A stretch of 64,000 bases of DNA from Polaribacter porphyrae (GCF_002954685.1 NZ_MSCN01000001.1:1021600-1085599); one strand, 5' to 3'. Counted from the first letter of the stretch, positions 34,255 to 43,935 are shown. Notes: a model not told the origin generated them from the letters alone. Program-made: numbers and translations.

Positions 34255-37245
34255 ATGAAAAAAATTATACTATTTTTTACTTTATTTTCTTTAAACTATA
34301 TACAAGCTCAAGCATTGCTAGTTAAAGATATTCAAGCTGGCTCAACTTCTAGTATGCCAACTTATACTGAAAATAGGGTGGATATAAATGGTAATCTTTT
34401 ATTTACAGTTTATAATAGTACTACAGATGATTATCATTTATGGAATACTGATGGAACAGAATCTGGCACAAAATTAATGAAACCTTTTGTAGATTATCAA
34501 GGTTTTCCTGCTCACGCTTTTACTTATTCATCAACTTTTGATAGAGTCTTTTTTGGTGCAATAGAAAGTTGTACGGGTTTTAGGCAAAGAATGTTCTCTA
34601 CAGATGGTACAATTACCAATACAAATTTACTTTCAGGTAATTTTTCTTTCGTTAAAGAAATTACAAATTTTAATAATAACATCTATTATTATGCTTCAAC
34701 TTTAAGTGGTTTAGAGTTGGCATATTTTGATGGTACAAGCCAAAATATTATAGATGTAAATCCTGGTACAACTTCTAGTTTTCCTAGAAACCTAAAAGCT
34801 ATTGGCAATAAACTATATTTTGCTGCAGAAGCAAATACTAATGAAGGTATAGAACTTTGTATGAGTGATGGAACAGCTACAGGAACAATAAGGCTCAAAA
34901 ACATCAATATTAATGGAGATACGAACAACTTTATATCAAAACATAGTTTACCACAAGATTTTATTGGCTATAATAACAAAGTATATTTTACTGCAGATAA
35001 TGCAATTAATGGTCGAGAACTTTGGGTTACAGATGGCACAGAAACGAATACAAAAATGATAACAGATATGCATCCAGGAGCTAATGACAGTTTTTACGTT
35101 GCTCCAAATTTTACTGTTTATAAAAACGAATTGTATTTTACAGGTTTTACCCCAGCAACTGGTGTAGAACTTTATAAAATGAATGCAAACGAAACCATTA
35201 CAAATGTACTTGACATAAATCCTGGAGGTGCAAACCATAGTTATCCAAAAGATTTATTCGTTTTTGATGGCAAACTTTTTTTCTCTGCTGATGATGGTAC
35301 AAATGGTTATGAATTATGGTATACTCAAAATACAGGAGCAACATCTAAAAGTACAAATGCAATTACAACAGCTCTTTTTAAAAATATAAATACAATTGCA
35401 ACTGAAAGTAGTAACCCAACAAATTTTATTGCGTTTGATGGTAAAATGTATTTTACTGCAGATAATGGAACAAATGGAATAGAATTGTGGGAATCTGATG
35501 GTTCTGTTGGAGGAACAAAGTTAAAACAAGACATAAATCCTACAGGAGATAGCAACCCAAGAGATTTTATAGTTTCTAATAATCTGTTATATTTTTCTGC
35601 TGATGATGGCACAAATGGAGATGAGCTTTGGAAGTTTTCTAACAATTTTATTATCGGGAGTTTATCTCCAAATGATGATGCCATTGATATGGCTTTATCT
35701 GGAGAAAATTTAAAAATTACGCTAAACAAAGAAATAGTCAAAGGAACAGGAAATATTATAATTTATAAAAGTAGTGATGATTCTGTTTTTGAAACTATAA
35801 ATGTAAACAGTAGCAATGTAACTATTAATAGCAATACAGCAGTTATTAACCCAACTTTAAACTTTTCTGCAGCTGAAGATTATTATGTTTTTATTGATAA
35901 TGGTGCTTTAAAAGATGGAAGAAACAACTCTTTTACAGGAATTGCTGATAAAACAATATGGAATTTTAAAACTGCTGGTGTTCAAAATCAAACCATAACT
36001 TTTAATACACTACCAAATAAAATTTTTGGAGATGCAGATTTTCAATTAACAGCCACTACAAGTTCTAATCTATCTGTTTCTTACACAAGTTCTAATACAA
36101 ACGTTGTTACTATAAGTGGGAATACTGTAACCATTATTGGTGCTGGTTCTACAATTATAACTGCAAGTCAATCTGGGGATGCTAATTTTAGTGCTGCACC
36201 TAATGTTACTCAAACATTAACCATAAACAAAGCCAACCAAACTATTAGTTTTGGACAGTTACCTGATAGAACCTTTGGCGACGCTGATTTTCAATTGACT
36301 GCAACTTCAAACTCAAATTTACCTGTAACATATTTAAGTTCTAATACCAATGTAGCAACTTTAAATGGCAATATTGTTACAATAGTAGGTGCAGGTTCTA
36401 CTAATATTACAGCTTCACAAAGTGGAAATACAAATTATAGTACTGCACAAGATGTTACAGAAACATTAACTGTAAAAAAAGGAATAAGAAATGTAACTAT
36501 AAATCCAATACCTACAAAAACCTTTGGTGACCCTAACTTTTTTATAAACTCTTCTGTAGATGGTATTCCACAAAATGATAATACTGTGTATCATTATTAT
36601 GCAGGCAATAGTAATATATCAATAGATATAAATACAGGAGAAGTTAGCATCAATGGTACTGGAACATTTGGATTCACAGTAGATTATATTGAGACAGCAA
36701 ATTACTTGGCAAACCAAGCAAATGGAAGTTTTATTGTTCAGAAAGCAGACCAAAGCATTACTTTTAATATTTTACCAGATAAAGCAGTTGGGGATGCAGA
36801 TTTTAGTTTAACAGCAACTTCAAGTGCTAATTTACCAATTACCTATTCAAGTTCTGATACAAATGTAGCAACTGTAAATGGAAATATCGTTAGCATAGTT
36901 GCTATGGGTAATACTACAATTACTGCTAGTCAAAATGGTAATACAAATTACAATGCTGCAGTAGATGTTACACAAAACCTAACAGTAACAGCAACAGCTT
37001 CTACAAAAGATTTTGAAAGTATTGGTGTTAAATTATATCCTAACCCAACATCAGGTCTTTTCAGTTTAATCCATACTACAGATATTAATAGCATAATAAT
37101 ATACAATACTCTTGGTCAAAAAATAAAGGAATTTATCAACCCTAAAGAGTCAGTATTCATTATAAGAGAACTCAAAAAGGGGATATACATGATTAAAATA
37201 AAAAATGAAAAAGGAACAGCAACTTCAAAAATTATTAAAATTTAA
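34255..37245 (+). CDS. Large T9SS-exported protein with ELWxxDGT and Ig-like repeats
   Basis: A 996-residue secreted protein. A signal peptide (MKKIILFFTLFSLNYIQAQ) is followed by ELWxxDGT repeats over about residues 20-470 (ELWVTDGTETNTK, ELWESDGSVGGTK, LWNTDGTESGTK). Next come an Ig-like region with NGRELW-like turns, then at least three tandem Ig/MBG-like repeats over about 585-905 (ITFNTLPNKIFGDADFQLTA, ISFGQLPDRTFGDADFQLTA, ITFNILPDKAVGDADFSLTA) and a T9SS type A sorting domain at the end (YPNPTSGLFS ... KGIYMIKIKN). An adhesin or surface-binding role is the usual inference. The ATG at 34255 begins the signal peptide; a start 21 bases earlier adds nothing signal-like. Confidence 0.88.
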   Translation: MKKIILFFTLFSLNYIQAQALLVKDIQAGSTSSMPTYTENRVDINGNLLFTVYNSTTDDYHLWNTDGTESGTKLMKPFVDYQGFPAHAFTYSSTFDRVFFGAIESCTGFRQRMFSTDGTITNTNLLSGNFSFVKEITNFNNNIYYYASTLSGLELAYFDGTSQNIIDVNPGTTSSFPRNLKAIGNKLYFAAEANTNEGIELCMSDGTATGTIRLKNININGDTNNFISKHSLPQDFIGYNNKVYFTADNAINGRELWVTDGTETNTKMITDMHPGANDSFYVAPNFTVYKNELYFTGFTPATGVELYKMNANETITNVLDINPGGANHSYPKDLFVFDGKLFFSADDGTNGYELWYTQNTGATSKSTNAITTALFKNINTIATESSNPTNFIAFDGKMYFTADNGTNGIELWESDGSVGGTKLKQDINPTGDSNPRDFIVSNNLLYFSADDGTNGDELWKFSNNFIIGSLSPNDDAIDMALSGENLKITLNKEIVKGTGNIIIYKSSDDSVFETINVNSSNVTINSNTAVINPTLNFSAAEDYYVFIDNGALKDGRNNSFTGIADKTIWNFKTAGVQNQTITFNTLPNKIFGDADFQLTATTSSNLSVSYTSSNTNVVTISGNTVTIIGAGSTIITASQSGDANFSAAPNVTQTLTINKANQTISFGQLPDRTFGDADFQLTATSNSNLPVTYLSSNTNVATLNGNIVTIVGAGSTNITASQSGNTNYSTAQDVTETLTVKKGIRNVTINPIPTKTFGDPNFFINSSVDGIPQNDNTVYHYYAGNSNISIDINTGEVSINGTGTFGFTVDYIETANYLANQANGSFIVQKADQSITFNILPDKAVGDADFSLTATSSANLPITYSSSDTNVATVNGNIVSIVAMGNTTITASQNGNTNYNAAVDVTQNLTVTATASTKDFESIGVKLYPNPTSGLFSLIHTTDINSIIIYNTLGQKIKEFINPKESVFIIRELKKGIYMIKIKNEKGTATSKIIKI

Positions 37246-37282
37246 TTAACTCCCTACTTTATAATTAATAAATAGTTAGCAC

Positions 37283-37356
37283 AAAAATTGATTTGAGTTA
37301 ATGTTATTCTAGAATTGGGGGATTCACCTATTTTAATATTAGCTCAATCAATTTTT
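37283..37356 (+). terminator. 23-bp stem-loop between the T9SS cargo gene and ftsK
   Basis: The left arm (37283-37306) and right arm (37334-37356) pair over 11 bases, one bulged T, then 12 more pairs including two wobbles, around a 27-base loop that holds GGGGGATTCACC. It lies 37 bases past the T9SS stop and about 105 before ftsK. The outer arm ends A5/T5, as in a bidirectional terminator, but its length and loop are larger than usual, so a regulatory RNA is possible. Confidence 0.55.
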
Positions 37357-37461
37357 ATCTTTAATAAAAAGCACTTAAAAACTTGTTGATTTATTTCATC
37401 AATCAAAAAGTTTAAAAAACTAATTTACTATATTTACAGCCTATTGATTTTATAAATATTA

Positions 37462-39918
37462 ATGGCTAAAAAGAAAACTAGTACAAATAAATCAACCATA
37501 GTAAAAGAAAGAAAGAAACCAGTTTTCTCTTTCTTAAAAACAAGGCAATCTAAAACTCTGATAGCAACATTTTTAATGTTGTTTTCTGTTTTTTTGTGTA
37601 TTGCTTTTATTTCTTTTTTCTTTAATTGGCAAAATGACCAAAGTACTCTAAATTATCTAACAGATAGAACTGTAAAATCTGAAAACCTTCTGGGTAAAAT
37701 TGGTGCTAGTTTAAGTCATTTTTTTATTTATAAAGGTTTTGGAATTGCTGCTTTTTTAATATGTTATCAGTTATTTGTAACTGGTGTTAATATATTGTTT
37801 AAAAAAACATTTTCTAAAATTATCATTTCTTGGAACTGGACATTAATTGCAATGCTTTGGTTTTCTGTAGCTTTTGGATTTATAGAGAAAAAACTCGCAC
37901 TATTTTCTGGGATTATTGGATATGAACTAAATTTATTTTTGCAAGATTTTACAGGCAAAACTGGTTTAATCATCATATTGATATTTTTAGCAATTATCTA
38001 TTTTATTTTTAGATTCAAAGCTACTTTTAACGCTTTAATTGATAAATTAAAAGAACAAAAAATACAAAGAGAAAAAAGAAAAAAACTTAAAGACGAAAAT
38101 TCAAAAGAAATTATCACTGAAAATACAGATAAAAAAGACAAAAAAGTTGATGATACTAAAAAAGAAAAATCAGAATTTGAATTATCTGTAGAAAACTTAC
38201 AACCTACAATTACAAAACATTCTGATGTTGCTACTAATAAAGAGGAAATTTCTCTACAAATTGAAAAAGAATATCAACCAACATTAAAAGTTGAACAAAC
38301 TAAAGAGGAAACTGTTAGCGAAATTAAAGATGTAGGTATAGATGTTGCAATTGCCAAAGAAGAAGAATCCTCAACAGAAAATTTATCTGATAAAATATTA
38401 AAAGATTTTGGTGAGTTTGATCCTACTTTAGAACTTTCAAATTATCGTTTTCCGACGTTTAATTTATTAAAACAATACAATGAAAGTATTTCTATAGATC
38501 CTGATGAATTAGAGGCTAACAAAAATAAGATTGTTGAAACTTTAAAGAATTATAAAATTGGTATTTCTGAAATAAAAGCTACAGTTGGTCCAACAATTAC
38601 TTTGTATGAAATTGTTCCAGAAGCAGGTATTAGAATATCCAAAATTAAAAATTTAGAGGATGATATTGCACTCTCACTAGCTGCTTTAGGAATTAGAATT
38701 ATTGCACCAATTCCAGGAAAAGGAACTATTGGTATTGAAGTGCCTAATAAAAAATCGACTATAGTTTCCATGCATTCTGCAATTTCTTCCAAGAGATTTC
38801 AAGAATCGCAAATGGAACTGCCTATCGCTATTGGTAAAACCATTTCTAATGAAACTTTTGTAGTCGACTTGGCAAAAATGCCACACTTATTAATGGCAGG
38901 TGCTACTGGGCAAGGTAAATCTGTTGGTTTAAATGCTGTTTTAACATCACTTTTATATAAAAAACATCCTGCTGAAGTAAAATTTATTTTGGTTGATCCA
39001 AAAAAGGTAGAGTTAACATTATTCAATAAAATTGAGCGTCATTATCTAGCGAAATTGCCAGATACTGAAGAGGCAATTATTACTGATACAAGTAAAGTTG
39101 TTACTACGTTAAATTCACTTTGTATTGAAATGGATAATCGATACGATTTGCTAAAAGCAGCCATGGTTCGTAATATAAAAGAATACAATCAGAAGTTTAA
39201 AAAGCGTAAGTTAAACCCAAATGATGGGCATCAATTTTTACCATATATTGTTTTAGTTATTGATGAGTTTGCAGATTTAATTATGACAGCTGGTAAAGAA
39301 GTAGAAACTCCTATTGCACGTTTGGCACAGTTAGCCAGAGCCATTGGGATTCATTTAATAGTAGCTACACAAAGACCTTCTGTAAATGTAATTACAGGTA
39401 TTATCAAGGCAAATTTTCCATCAAGAATTGCCTTTCGTGTAACTTCTAAAATAGATTCTAGAACTATTTTAGATGCACCAGGTGCAGATCAATTAATTGG
39501 ACGTGGAGACATGCTTTATTCTGGAGGAAATGACATTACTAGAATACAATGTGCCTTTGTTGATACACCTGAAGTTGAGAAGATTACAGATTTTATTGGT
39601 TCACAAAAAGCGTATTCTGAAGCCTATCAACTACCAGAATATGTAGATGATGAAAGTGGCACAAGTATTGATGTAGATATCGAAGATAGAGATAAATTAT
39701 TTAAAGATGCAGCAGAAGTTATTGTTACAGCACAACAAGGCTCTGCATCTTTATTGCAAAGAAAATTAAAACTAGGCTATAATAGAGCTGGTAGGTTAAT
39801 AGATCAATTAGAAGCTGCTGGCATAGTTGGTGGTTTTGAAGGTAGTAAAGCAAGACAAGTTTTAGTACCAGATTTATTAGCACTAGAACAATTATTAGAA
39901 AACGAAAAGAATCAATAG
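37462..39918 (+). CDS. ftsK: DNA translocase FtsK
   Basis: An 818-residue division-associated motor that pumps chromosome DNA at the septum and activates dimer resolution. The N-terminus has about four membrane helices (about 30-175), then a charged linker (about 190-330) rich in K and E. The motor follows, with Walker A GATGQGKS (K486), Walker B LVIDEFADL, and QLARAIGIHLIVATQRPSV. The C-terminal gamma winged helix that reads KOPS-type sequences is LLQRKLKLGYNRAGRLIDQL. The linker is short compared with E. coli FtsK but typical of flavobacteria. lolA begins 2 bases after the stop, so the genes are coupled. Confidence 0.96.
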   Translation: MAKKKTSTNKSTIVKERKKPVFSFLKTRQSKTLIATFLMLFSVFLCIAFISFFFNWQNDQSTLNYLTDRTVKSENLLGKIGASLSHFFIYKGFGIAAFLICYQLFVTGVNILFKKTFSKIIISWNWTLIAMLWFSVAFGFIEKKLALFSGIIGYELNLFLQDFTGKTGLIIILIFLAIIYFIFRFKATFNALIDKLKEQKIQREKRKKLKDENSKEIITENTDKKDKKVDDTKKEKSEFELSVENLQPTITKHSDVATNKEEISLQIEKEYQPTLKVEQTKEETVSEIKDVGIDVAIAKEEESSTENLSDKILKDFGEFDPTLELSNYRFPTFNLLKQYNESISIDPDELEANKNKIVETLKNYKIGISEIKATVGPTITLYEIVPEAGIRISKIKNLEDDIALSLAALGIRIIAPIPGKGTIGIEVPNKKSTIVSMHSAISSKRFQESQMELPIAIGKTISNETFVVDLAKMPHLLMAGATGQGKSVGLNAVLTSLLYKKHPAEVKFILVDPKKVELTLFNKIERHYLAKLPDTEEAIITDTSKVVTTLNSLCIEMDNRYDLLKAAMVRNIKEYNQKFKKRKLNPNDGHQFLPYIVLVIDEFADLIMTAGKEVETPIARLAQLARAIGIHLIVATQRPSVNVITGIIKANFPSRIAFRVTSKIDSRTILDAPGADQLIGRGDMLYSGGNDITRIQCAFVDTPEVEKITDFIGSQKAYSEAYQLPEYVDDESGTSIDVDIEDRDKLFKDAAEVIVTAQQGSASLLQRKLKLGYNRAGRLIDQLEAAGIVGGFEGSKARQVLVPDLLALEQLLENEKNQ

Positions 39919-39920
39919 AA

Positions 39921-40577
39921 ATGAAAAAAATTACAATTTTATTTTTAGGTATATTTATGAGTATTGCAACTTTTTCACAAAATTCTGAAAAAGCAAAATC
40001 TTTATTAGATGAAGTTTCTACAAAAATGGAAGCTTATAAAAACATGTATATTGGTTTTAGCCAAACATTAAGCAATGAAGAAGCTGGTATTAAAGAAGGT
40101 GATGAACCTCCAATAAGAGGCGAAATTAATTTACAAGGCGAAAAATACAACCTCAACTATTTAGGAAACAATTTTATTTATGATGGTAGTAAACTGTATG
40201 TTATTAATAAAGATGAAAAGGAAGTTTCTATAACTGATGGTAATTTAGATGGAGATGATGGCTTTATTTATCCATCAAAATTAATAACATTTTATAAAGA
40301 AGGTTACACTTTTGAGATGGGTAAATTAAAGAATATGAATGGTAGAAAAATCCAGTTTGTTACGTTAAACCCTATTGATAGTGATTCTAATATTATAAAG
40401 GTTGAATTAGGCATTGATGCAAAAACAAAGCACATTTATAAGTTAATTCAAACTGGTGCTAATGGTGCAAAAACTAGCTTTACTATCAATAAATTTAAAA
40501 GCAATCAAAATTTATCTGATAGTTTTTTTACCTTTGATAAACAAAAATACGAAGACCTAGATTATATAATAGATTGA
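39921..40577 (+). CDS. lolA: Outer-membrane lipoprotein carrier protein LolA-like
   Basis: A 218-residue periplasmic chaperone for lipoprotein transfer to the outer membrane. Residues 1-19 are a signal peptide (MKKITILFLGIFMSIATFS). The mature chain shows the LolA pattern MYIGFSQTL (FxQ), RGEINLQGEKYNL, IYDGSKLYVINKDEKEVSI and LITFYKEGYTFEM, then KFKSNQNLSDSFFTFDKQKY. Residues that line the hydrophobic cavity are not determined from sequence alone. It starts 2 bases after ftsK and is followed by a hairpin before lptF/G. Confidence 0.9.
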   Translation: MKKITILFLGIFMSIATFSQNSEKAKSLLDEVSTKMEAYKNMYIGFSQTLSNEEAGIKEGDEPPIRGEINLQGEKYNLNYLGNNFIYDGSKLYVINKDEKEVSITDGNLDGDDGFIYPSKLITFYKEGYTFEMGKLKNMNGRKIQFVTLNPIDSDSNIIKVELGIDAKTKHIYKLIQTGANGAKTSFTINKFKSNQNLSDSFFTFDKQKYEDLDYIID

Positions 40578-40603
40578 TTGTTTTCAATTAACACAAAATT
40601 AGT

Positions 40604-40634
40604 AGCATCTTATTGATTAAGATGCTATTTTTGT
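40604..40634 (+). terminator. Hairpin plus T-run just before the LptF/G gene
   Basis: AGCATCTTA (40604-40612) and TAAGATGCT (40618-40626) form a perfect nine-base stem with a five-base loop, followed by ATTTTTGTTTTTT. It lies 26 bases after the lolA stop and only 14 bases before the ATG at 40640, so it can end the ftsK-lolA transcript and may also limit the LptF/G start. Confidence 0.7.
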
Positions 40635-40639
40635 TTTTT

Positions 40640-42079
40640 ATGAAGATTTTAGATAGATACATCTTAAAAAGCTTTTTAGTACCATTTTTTGCTACTTTTC
40701 TAATCGTTCTTTTCGTTTTAGTAATGCAAGCTTTGTGGCAAACTTTTGAGAATATTGCTGGTAAAGGCATCAGTTTTATGTTTATTCTCAAGTTTTTGTA
40801 TTACACCACTTTAATGATAATTCCGCAAGCATTACCTATTGGTGTTCTACTATCTTCTATAATGGCTCTAGGTAATTTAGGTGAAAATTATGAATTTGCT
40901 GCTGCAAAATCTGCTGGTATTTCTTTACAACGTTTGGTAAGACCCATTGCTATTTTAGCAATTGGTTTAAGTATTGTTAATTTTCTATTCTTAAACAATG
41001 TATATCCTTATGCCATTTTTAAGCAAATAAATTTAAAGAATAATATTAGAAAAAAACAGCCTGCATTGGCTTTAGTTCCAGGAAGTTTTAACGCAGATAT
41101 TCCTGGATATCAAATTAAGTTTGATGAAAAATATGGAGAAGAAGAAAATTTGTTGAAAAATGTTCTAATCTATGATTTAACTGGTAATAGAGGTAATCAA
41201 AAAGTAATCACAGCAGAAAGAGGCAAAATTTCAAATACAGAAGGTAGCAAGTATATTACTTTTTTCCTTTATGATGGTAATTATTATGAAGAACATGTAA
41301 AAACAGCAAAAACAACTGCAAAAAGAAAAAAAATGGCAGCCTCTAGTGCTGTTTTTAAAGAATATGAAATTAATATTGATTTAGGAAATATTGGTATTGA
41401 TTCTACTACTTCAAAAACGCATCCAGGCATGTTTACCTTAAAAGAAATTAAAGATACTATCCCAAAACTAAAAAATGCTTATGATGAAGCTCTAGAATTA
41501 AGAGCAAAAAATATTTTTTTAACATCTGGAGGAAAAAAATTATATAAATATCCTGATTCTTTAAAAGCAAAAAATATTGACCAAAATATTATTGAGAATT
41601 TCAATTTAAGAGATAAAATTTCAATTATAAATTCCGCCATTACAAAAAATAGTAGAATGATAGGTTCTATTACTAGCAATATAAAATCTGCAAAATGGAG
41701 AAAAAAAATTGTGAATTTTTATGATACAGAGTATTACAATAGAATGGCTTTCTCATTATCTTGTGTTATTCTTTTTTTTATTGGTGCTCCTTTAGGTTCA
41801 ATTATTAGAAAAGGAGGTTTTGGATTACCAATGATACTGGCTATTGCAGTTTATGTTCTCTATTTCTTTGCAAATACTTTTGGTAAAAATTTAGCTGAAG
41901 AAAGCTCAATCACTTCATTATTGGGTTCATGGATTTCTGCAATAATTATGATACCAATTGCAATTTTATTAACAACAAGAGCTACAAAAGACAAAGGTAT
42001 TTTTAATCTTGACTCTTTTTTACAACCTATTACTAATTTCTTTAGAAAAATATTTTCGAAATCAAGCAAAAAGGCATGA
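40640..42079 (+). CDS. LptF/LptG-family permease
   Basis: A 479-residue inner-membrane permease of the LPS transport system. KILDRYILKSFLVPFFATFLIVLF is the standard N-terminal helix, best read as two pieces, KILDRYILKSF and FFATFLIVLFVLVM. AALGNLGENYEFAAAKSAGIS-like text appears as MALGNLGENYEFAAAKSAGI. A periplasmic jellyroll-like domain fills about 125-385, and the last helices include GAPLGSIIRKGGFGLPM. LptF and LptG cannot be told apart from this sequence alone. The ATG at 40640 gives the normal start; a TTG at 40613 would lie inside the upstream hairpin. It overlaps ribB by 4 bases (ATGA). Confidence 0.92.
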   Translation: MKILDRYILKSFLVPFFATFLIVLFVLVMQALWQTFENIAGKGISFMFILKFLYYTTLMIIPQALPIGVLLSSIMALGNLGENYEFAAAKSAGISLQRLVRPIAILAIGLSIVNFLFLNNVYPYAIFKQINLKNNIRKKQPALALVPGSFNADIPGYQIKFDEKYGEEENLLKNVLIYDLTGNRGNQKVITAERGKISNTEGSKYITFFLYDGNYYEEHVKTAKTTAKRKKMAASSAVFKEYEINIDLGNIGIDSTTSKTHPGMFTLKEIKDTIPKLKNAYDEALELRAKNIFLTSGGKKLYKYPDSLKAKNIDQNIIENFNLRDKISIINSAITKNSRMIGSITSNIKSAKWRKKIVNFYDTEYYNRMAFSLSCVILFFIGAPLGSIIRKGGFGLPMILAIAVYVLYFFANTFGKNLAEESSITSLLGSWISAIIMIPIAILLTTRATKDKGIFNLDSFLQPITNFFRKIFSKSSKKA

Positions 42080-43218
42080 CAACACAGACGTTACAAACAA
42101 CCAAATTGAACACAATAGATGAAGCCATTAACGATATTAGAAATGGTAAAGTTATTATTGTTGTTGATGATGAAAATAGAGAAAATGAAGGCGATTTTTT
42201 AGCTGCTGCTGAAAAAGTTACACCAGAAATGATCAACTTTATGGCTACCCATGGTCGTGGATTAATTTGTGCGCCACTTACTGAAAGTAAGTGTAAAGAA
42301 TTAGAACTAGGAATGATGGTAACCAACAACACAGACCCTATGGAAACTGCATTTACAGTTTCTGTAGATTTACGTGGTAAAGGAGTTACTACTGGTATTT
42401 CTGCATCAGATAGAGCATTAACAATTAAGGCTTTAATAGATACAGAAACCAAACCCTTTGATTTGGCTAGACCTGGTCACATTTTCCCTCTAAAAGCCAA
42501 AGCTGGTGGTGTTTTAAGAAGAACTGGTCATACAGAAGCTGCCATAGATTTTGCACGCTTAGCAGGGCTTAAACCTGCAGGTGTAATTGTAGAAATAATG
42601 AATGAAGATGGAACCATGGCACGCTTACCACAGTTACTTGAAGTAGCAAAAAAGTTTGATATCAAAATCGTTTCTATTGAAGATTTAGTGGCATATAGAA
42701 TGGAGCATGATTCTTTAATTGAGAAAAAAGAAGATTTTGATATTGAAACTAGATTTGGTAAATTTAGATTAAGAGCTTATCAACAAACAACTAATAATCA
42801 AATACATATAGCTTTAACAAAAGGAACTTGGACTAATGAAGAAGGTATTTTAACAAGAATAAATTCTACTTTGGTTAACAATGATATTCTTGGAACGTTA
42901 ACCAATAATGCTGATAAGAAATTAGACCAGATGTTTCAAGTGATTAATGATGAAGGTAAAGGAGCTATATTGTTTATTAACCAACAAAATCAATCTAAAA
43001 ATTTATTGAGTAGGTTGTCAATTTTAAAAGAAAACCAAGCAAAAGGAGAAAATAAAGCACCTACAATAGCAATGGATCAAAGAGATTTCGGAATTGGAGC
43101 ACAAATCTTACACGATTTAAATATTAGCAAACTAAAGTTAATTACCAATACTCAACAAACAAAACGTGTTGGAATGATTGGTTATGGATTAGAGATTGTA
43201 GATTATGTAAAGTTTTAA
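42076..43218 (+). CDS. ribB: 3,4-dihydroxy-2-butanone-4-phosphate synthase with degenerate GTP cyclohydrolase II domain
   Basis: A 380-residue riboflavin-pathway protein. Residues about 12-205 are a complete RibB domain with DDENRENEGD, THGRGLIC and GHTEAAIDFARLAGL, which converts ribulose 5-phosphate to the four-carbon precursor. The C-terminal region (about 212-377) aligns with GTP cyclohydrolase II but has lost the three zinc cysteines: where family members have ECLTGDVFGSLRCDCG, this reads TLVNNDILGTLTNNAD. The RQEGRGIGL motif reads NQQNQSKNLL. Late parts are kept (QRDFGIGAQILHDL, VGMIGYGLEIVDY). So ribA activity must come from another gene. Overlaps LptF/G by 4 bases. Confidence 0.93.
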   Translation: MTTQTLQTTKLNTIDEAINDIRNGKVIIVVDDENRENEGDFLAAAEKVTPEMINFMATHGRGLICAPLTESKCKELELGMMVTNNTDPMETAFTVSVDLRGKGVTTGISASDRALTIKALIDTETKPFDLARPGHIFPLKAKAGGVLRRTGHTEAAIDFARLAGLKPAGVIVEIMNEDGTMARLPQLLEVAKKFDIKIVSIEDLVAYRMEHDSLIEKKEDFDIETRFGKFRLRAYQQTTNNQIHIALTKGTWTNEEGILTRINSTLVNNDILGTLTNNADKKLDQMFQVINDEGKGAILFINQQNQSKNLLSRLSILKENQAKGENKAPTIAMDQRDFGIGAQILHDLNISKLKLITNTQQTKRVGMIGYGLEIVDYVKF

Positions 43219-43242
43219 ATTTGATAAATTGAATTCATAATA

Positions 43243-43935
43243 ATGGGAATATTTAGCTTTTTTAATAATAAAAAACAAGCAAGCCATATTAGATATTCAA
43301 AAGATAATATTCCTAATAGCGTAAAAGCAATTGACCTCCATTTAGATCGTTTTTTTGATAAAAAAGAAGATATTGTAGTTTTGGATGAAATAGAATCTAA
43401 AACAATCCATAGAGATATTTATATTATCAAAGCTAATCAAGAAAGACCTTTTCATATTTTATTAAGTTGTGGAATGAGTGCACTTCCAATGGAAATTCCT
43501 GATGATATAGAATCTTCCGAATTTTGTGAAGTTATGATGTTACTTCCTAAAGACTGGAATATTGAATATGAATCTTTTAGTGATGAAAAAAATTATTGGC
43601 CTTTTAGATTGATGAAAGAATTAATGATACTTCCACATCCAAATGAAACTTGGCTGGGATATGGTCATACATATACGTATGAGGATTCTGAAGAATATAC
43701 AGAAGGTTTAGGCTTTAATTCTGTTATTCTGTTAAGTTCTATGGAATTATCTTCAGAGTTTACTGAAATTAAATTAAACAATAATAAAGTAATAGATATT
43801 TATACTCTTATACCATTGTATAAAGAGGAATTAAGATATAAAAAAGAAAATGGAACTACTAAACTATTAGAAAAATTTGATGATTTTAATATTGAAGAAA
43901 TTATTAAAGTTGGTAGAAAAAATGTTTGTATTTAA
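43243..43935 (+). CDS. Suppressor-of-fused (SUFU) domain protein
   Basis: A 230-residue cytoplasmic protein. The SUFU-like core is visible: VLDEIESKTIHRDIYIIKA, FHILLSCGMSALPM, FCEVMMLLPKDWNI, WPFRLMKELMILPH and TWLGYGHTYTYED. In bacteria this domain is frequently an immunity protein against polymorphic toxins, or is a stand-alone protein of unknown use. No toxin gene is adjacent here, and the spacing (24 bases) and codon use do not separate it from ribB. Function unknown. Confidence 0.82.
   Translation: MGIFSFFNNKKQASHIRYSKDNIPNSVKAIDLHLDRFFDKKEDIVVLDEIESKTIHRDIYIIKANQERPFHILLSCGMSALPMEIPDDIESSEFCEVMMLLPKDWNIEYESFSDEKNYWPFRLMKELMILPHPNETWLGYGHTYTYEDSEEYTEGLGFNSVILLSSMELSSEFTEIKLNNNKVIDIYTLIPLYKEELRYKKENGTTKLLEKFDDFNIEEIIKVGRKNVCI

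Noticed and set aside
42283-43218. Active GTP cyclohydrolase II domain in the RibB fusion
   Set aside because: All three zinc cysteines and the RQEGRGIGL motif are missing, so RibA activity is not claimed.
43243-43935. Polymorphic toxin-immunity locus around the SUFU gene
   Set aside because: No toxin, no Rhs/VgrG/LXG gene and no shared operon were found nearby.
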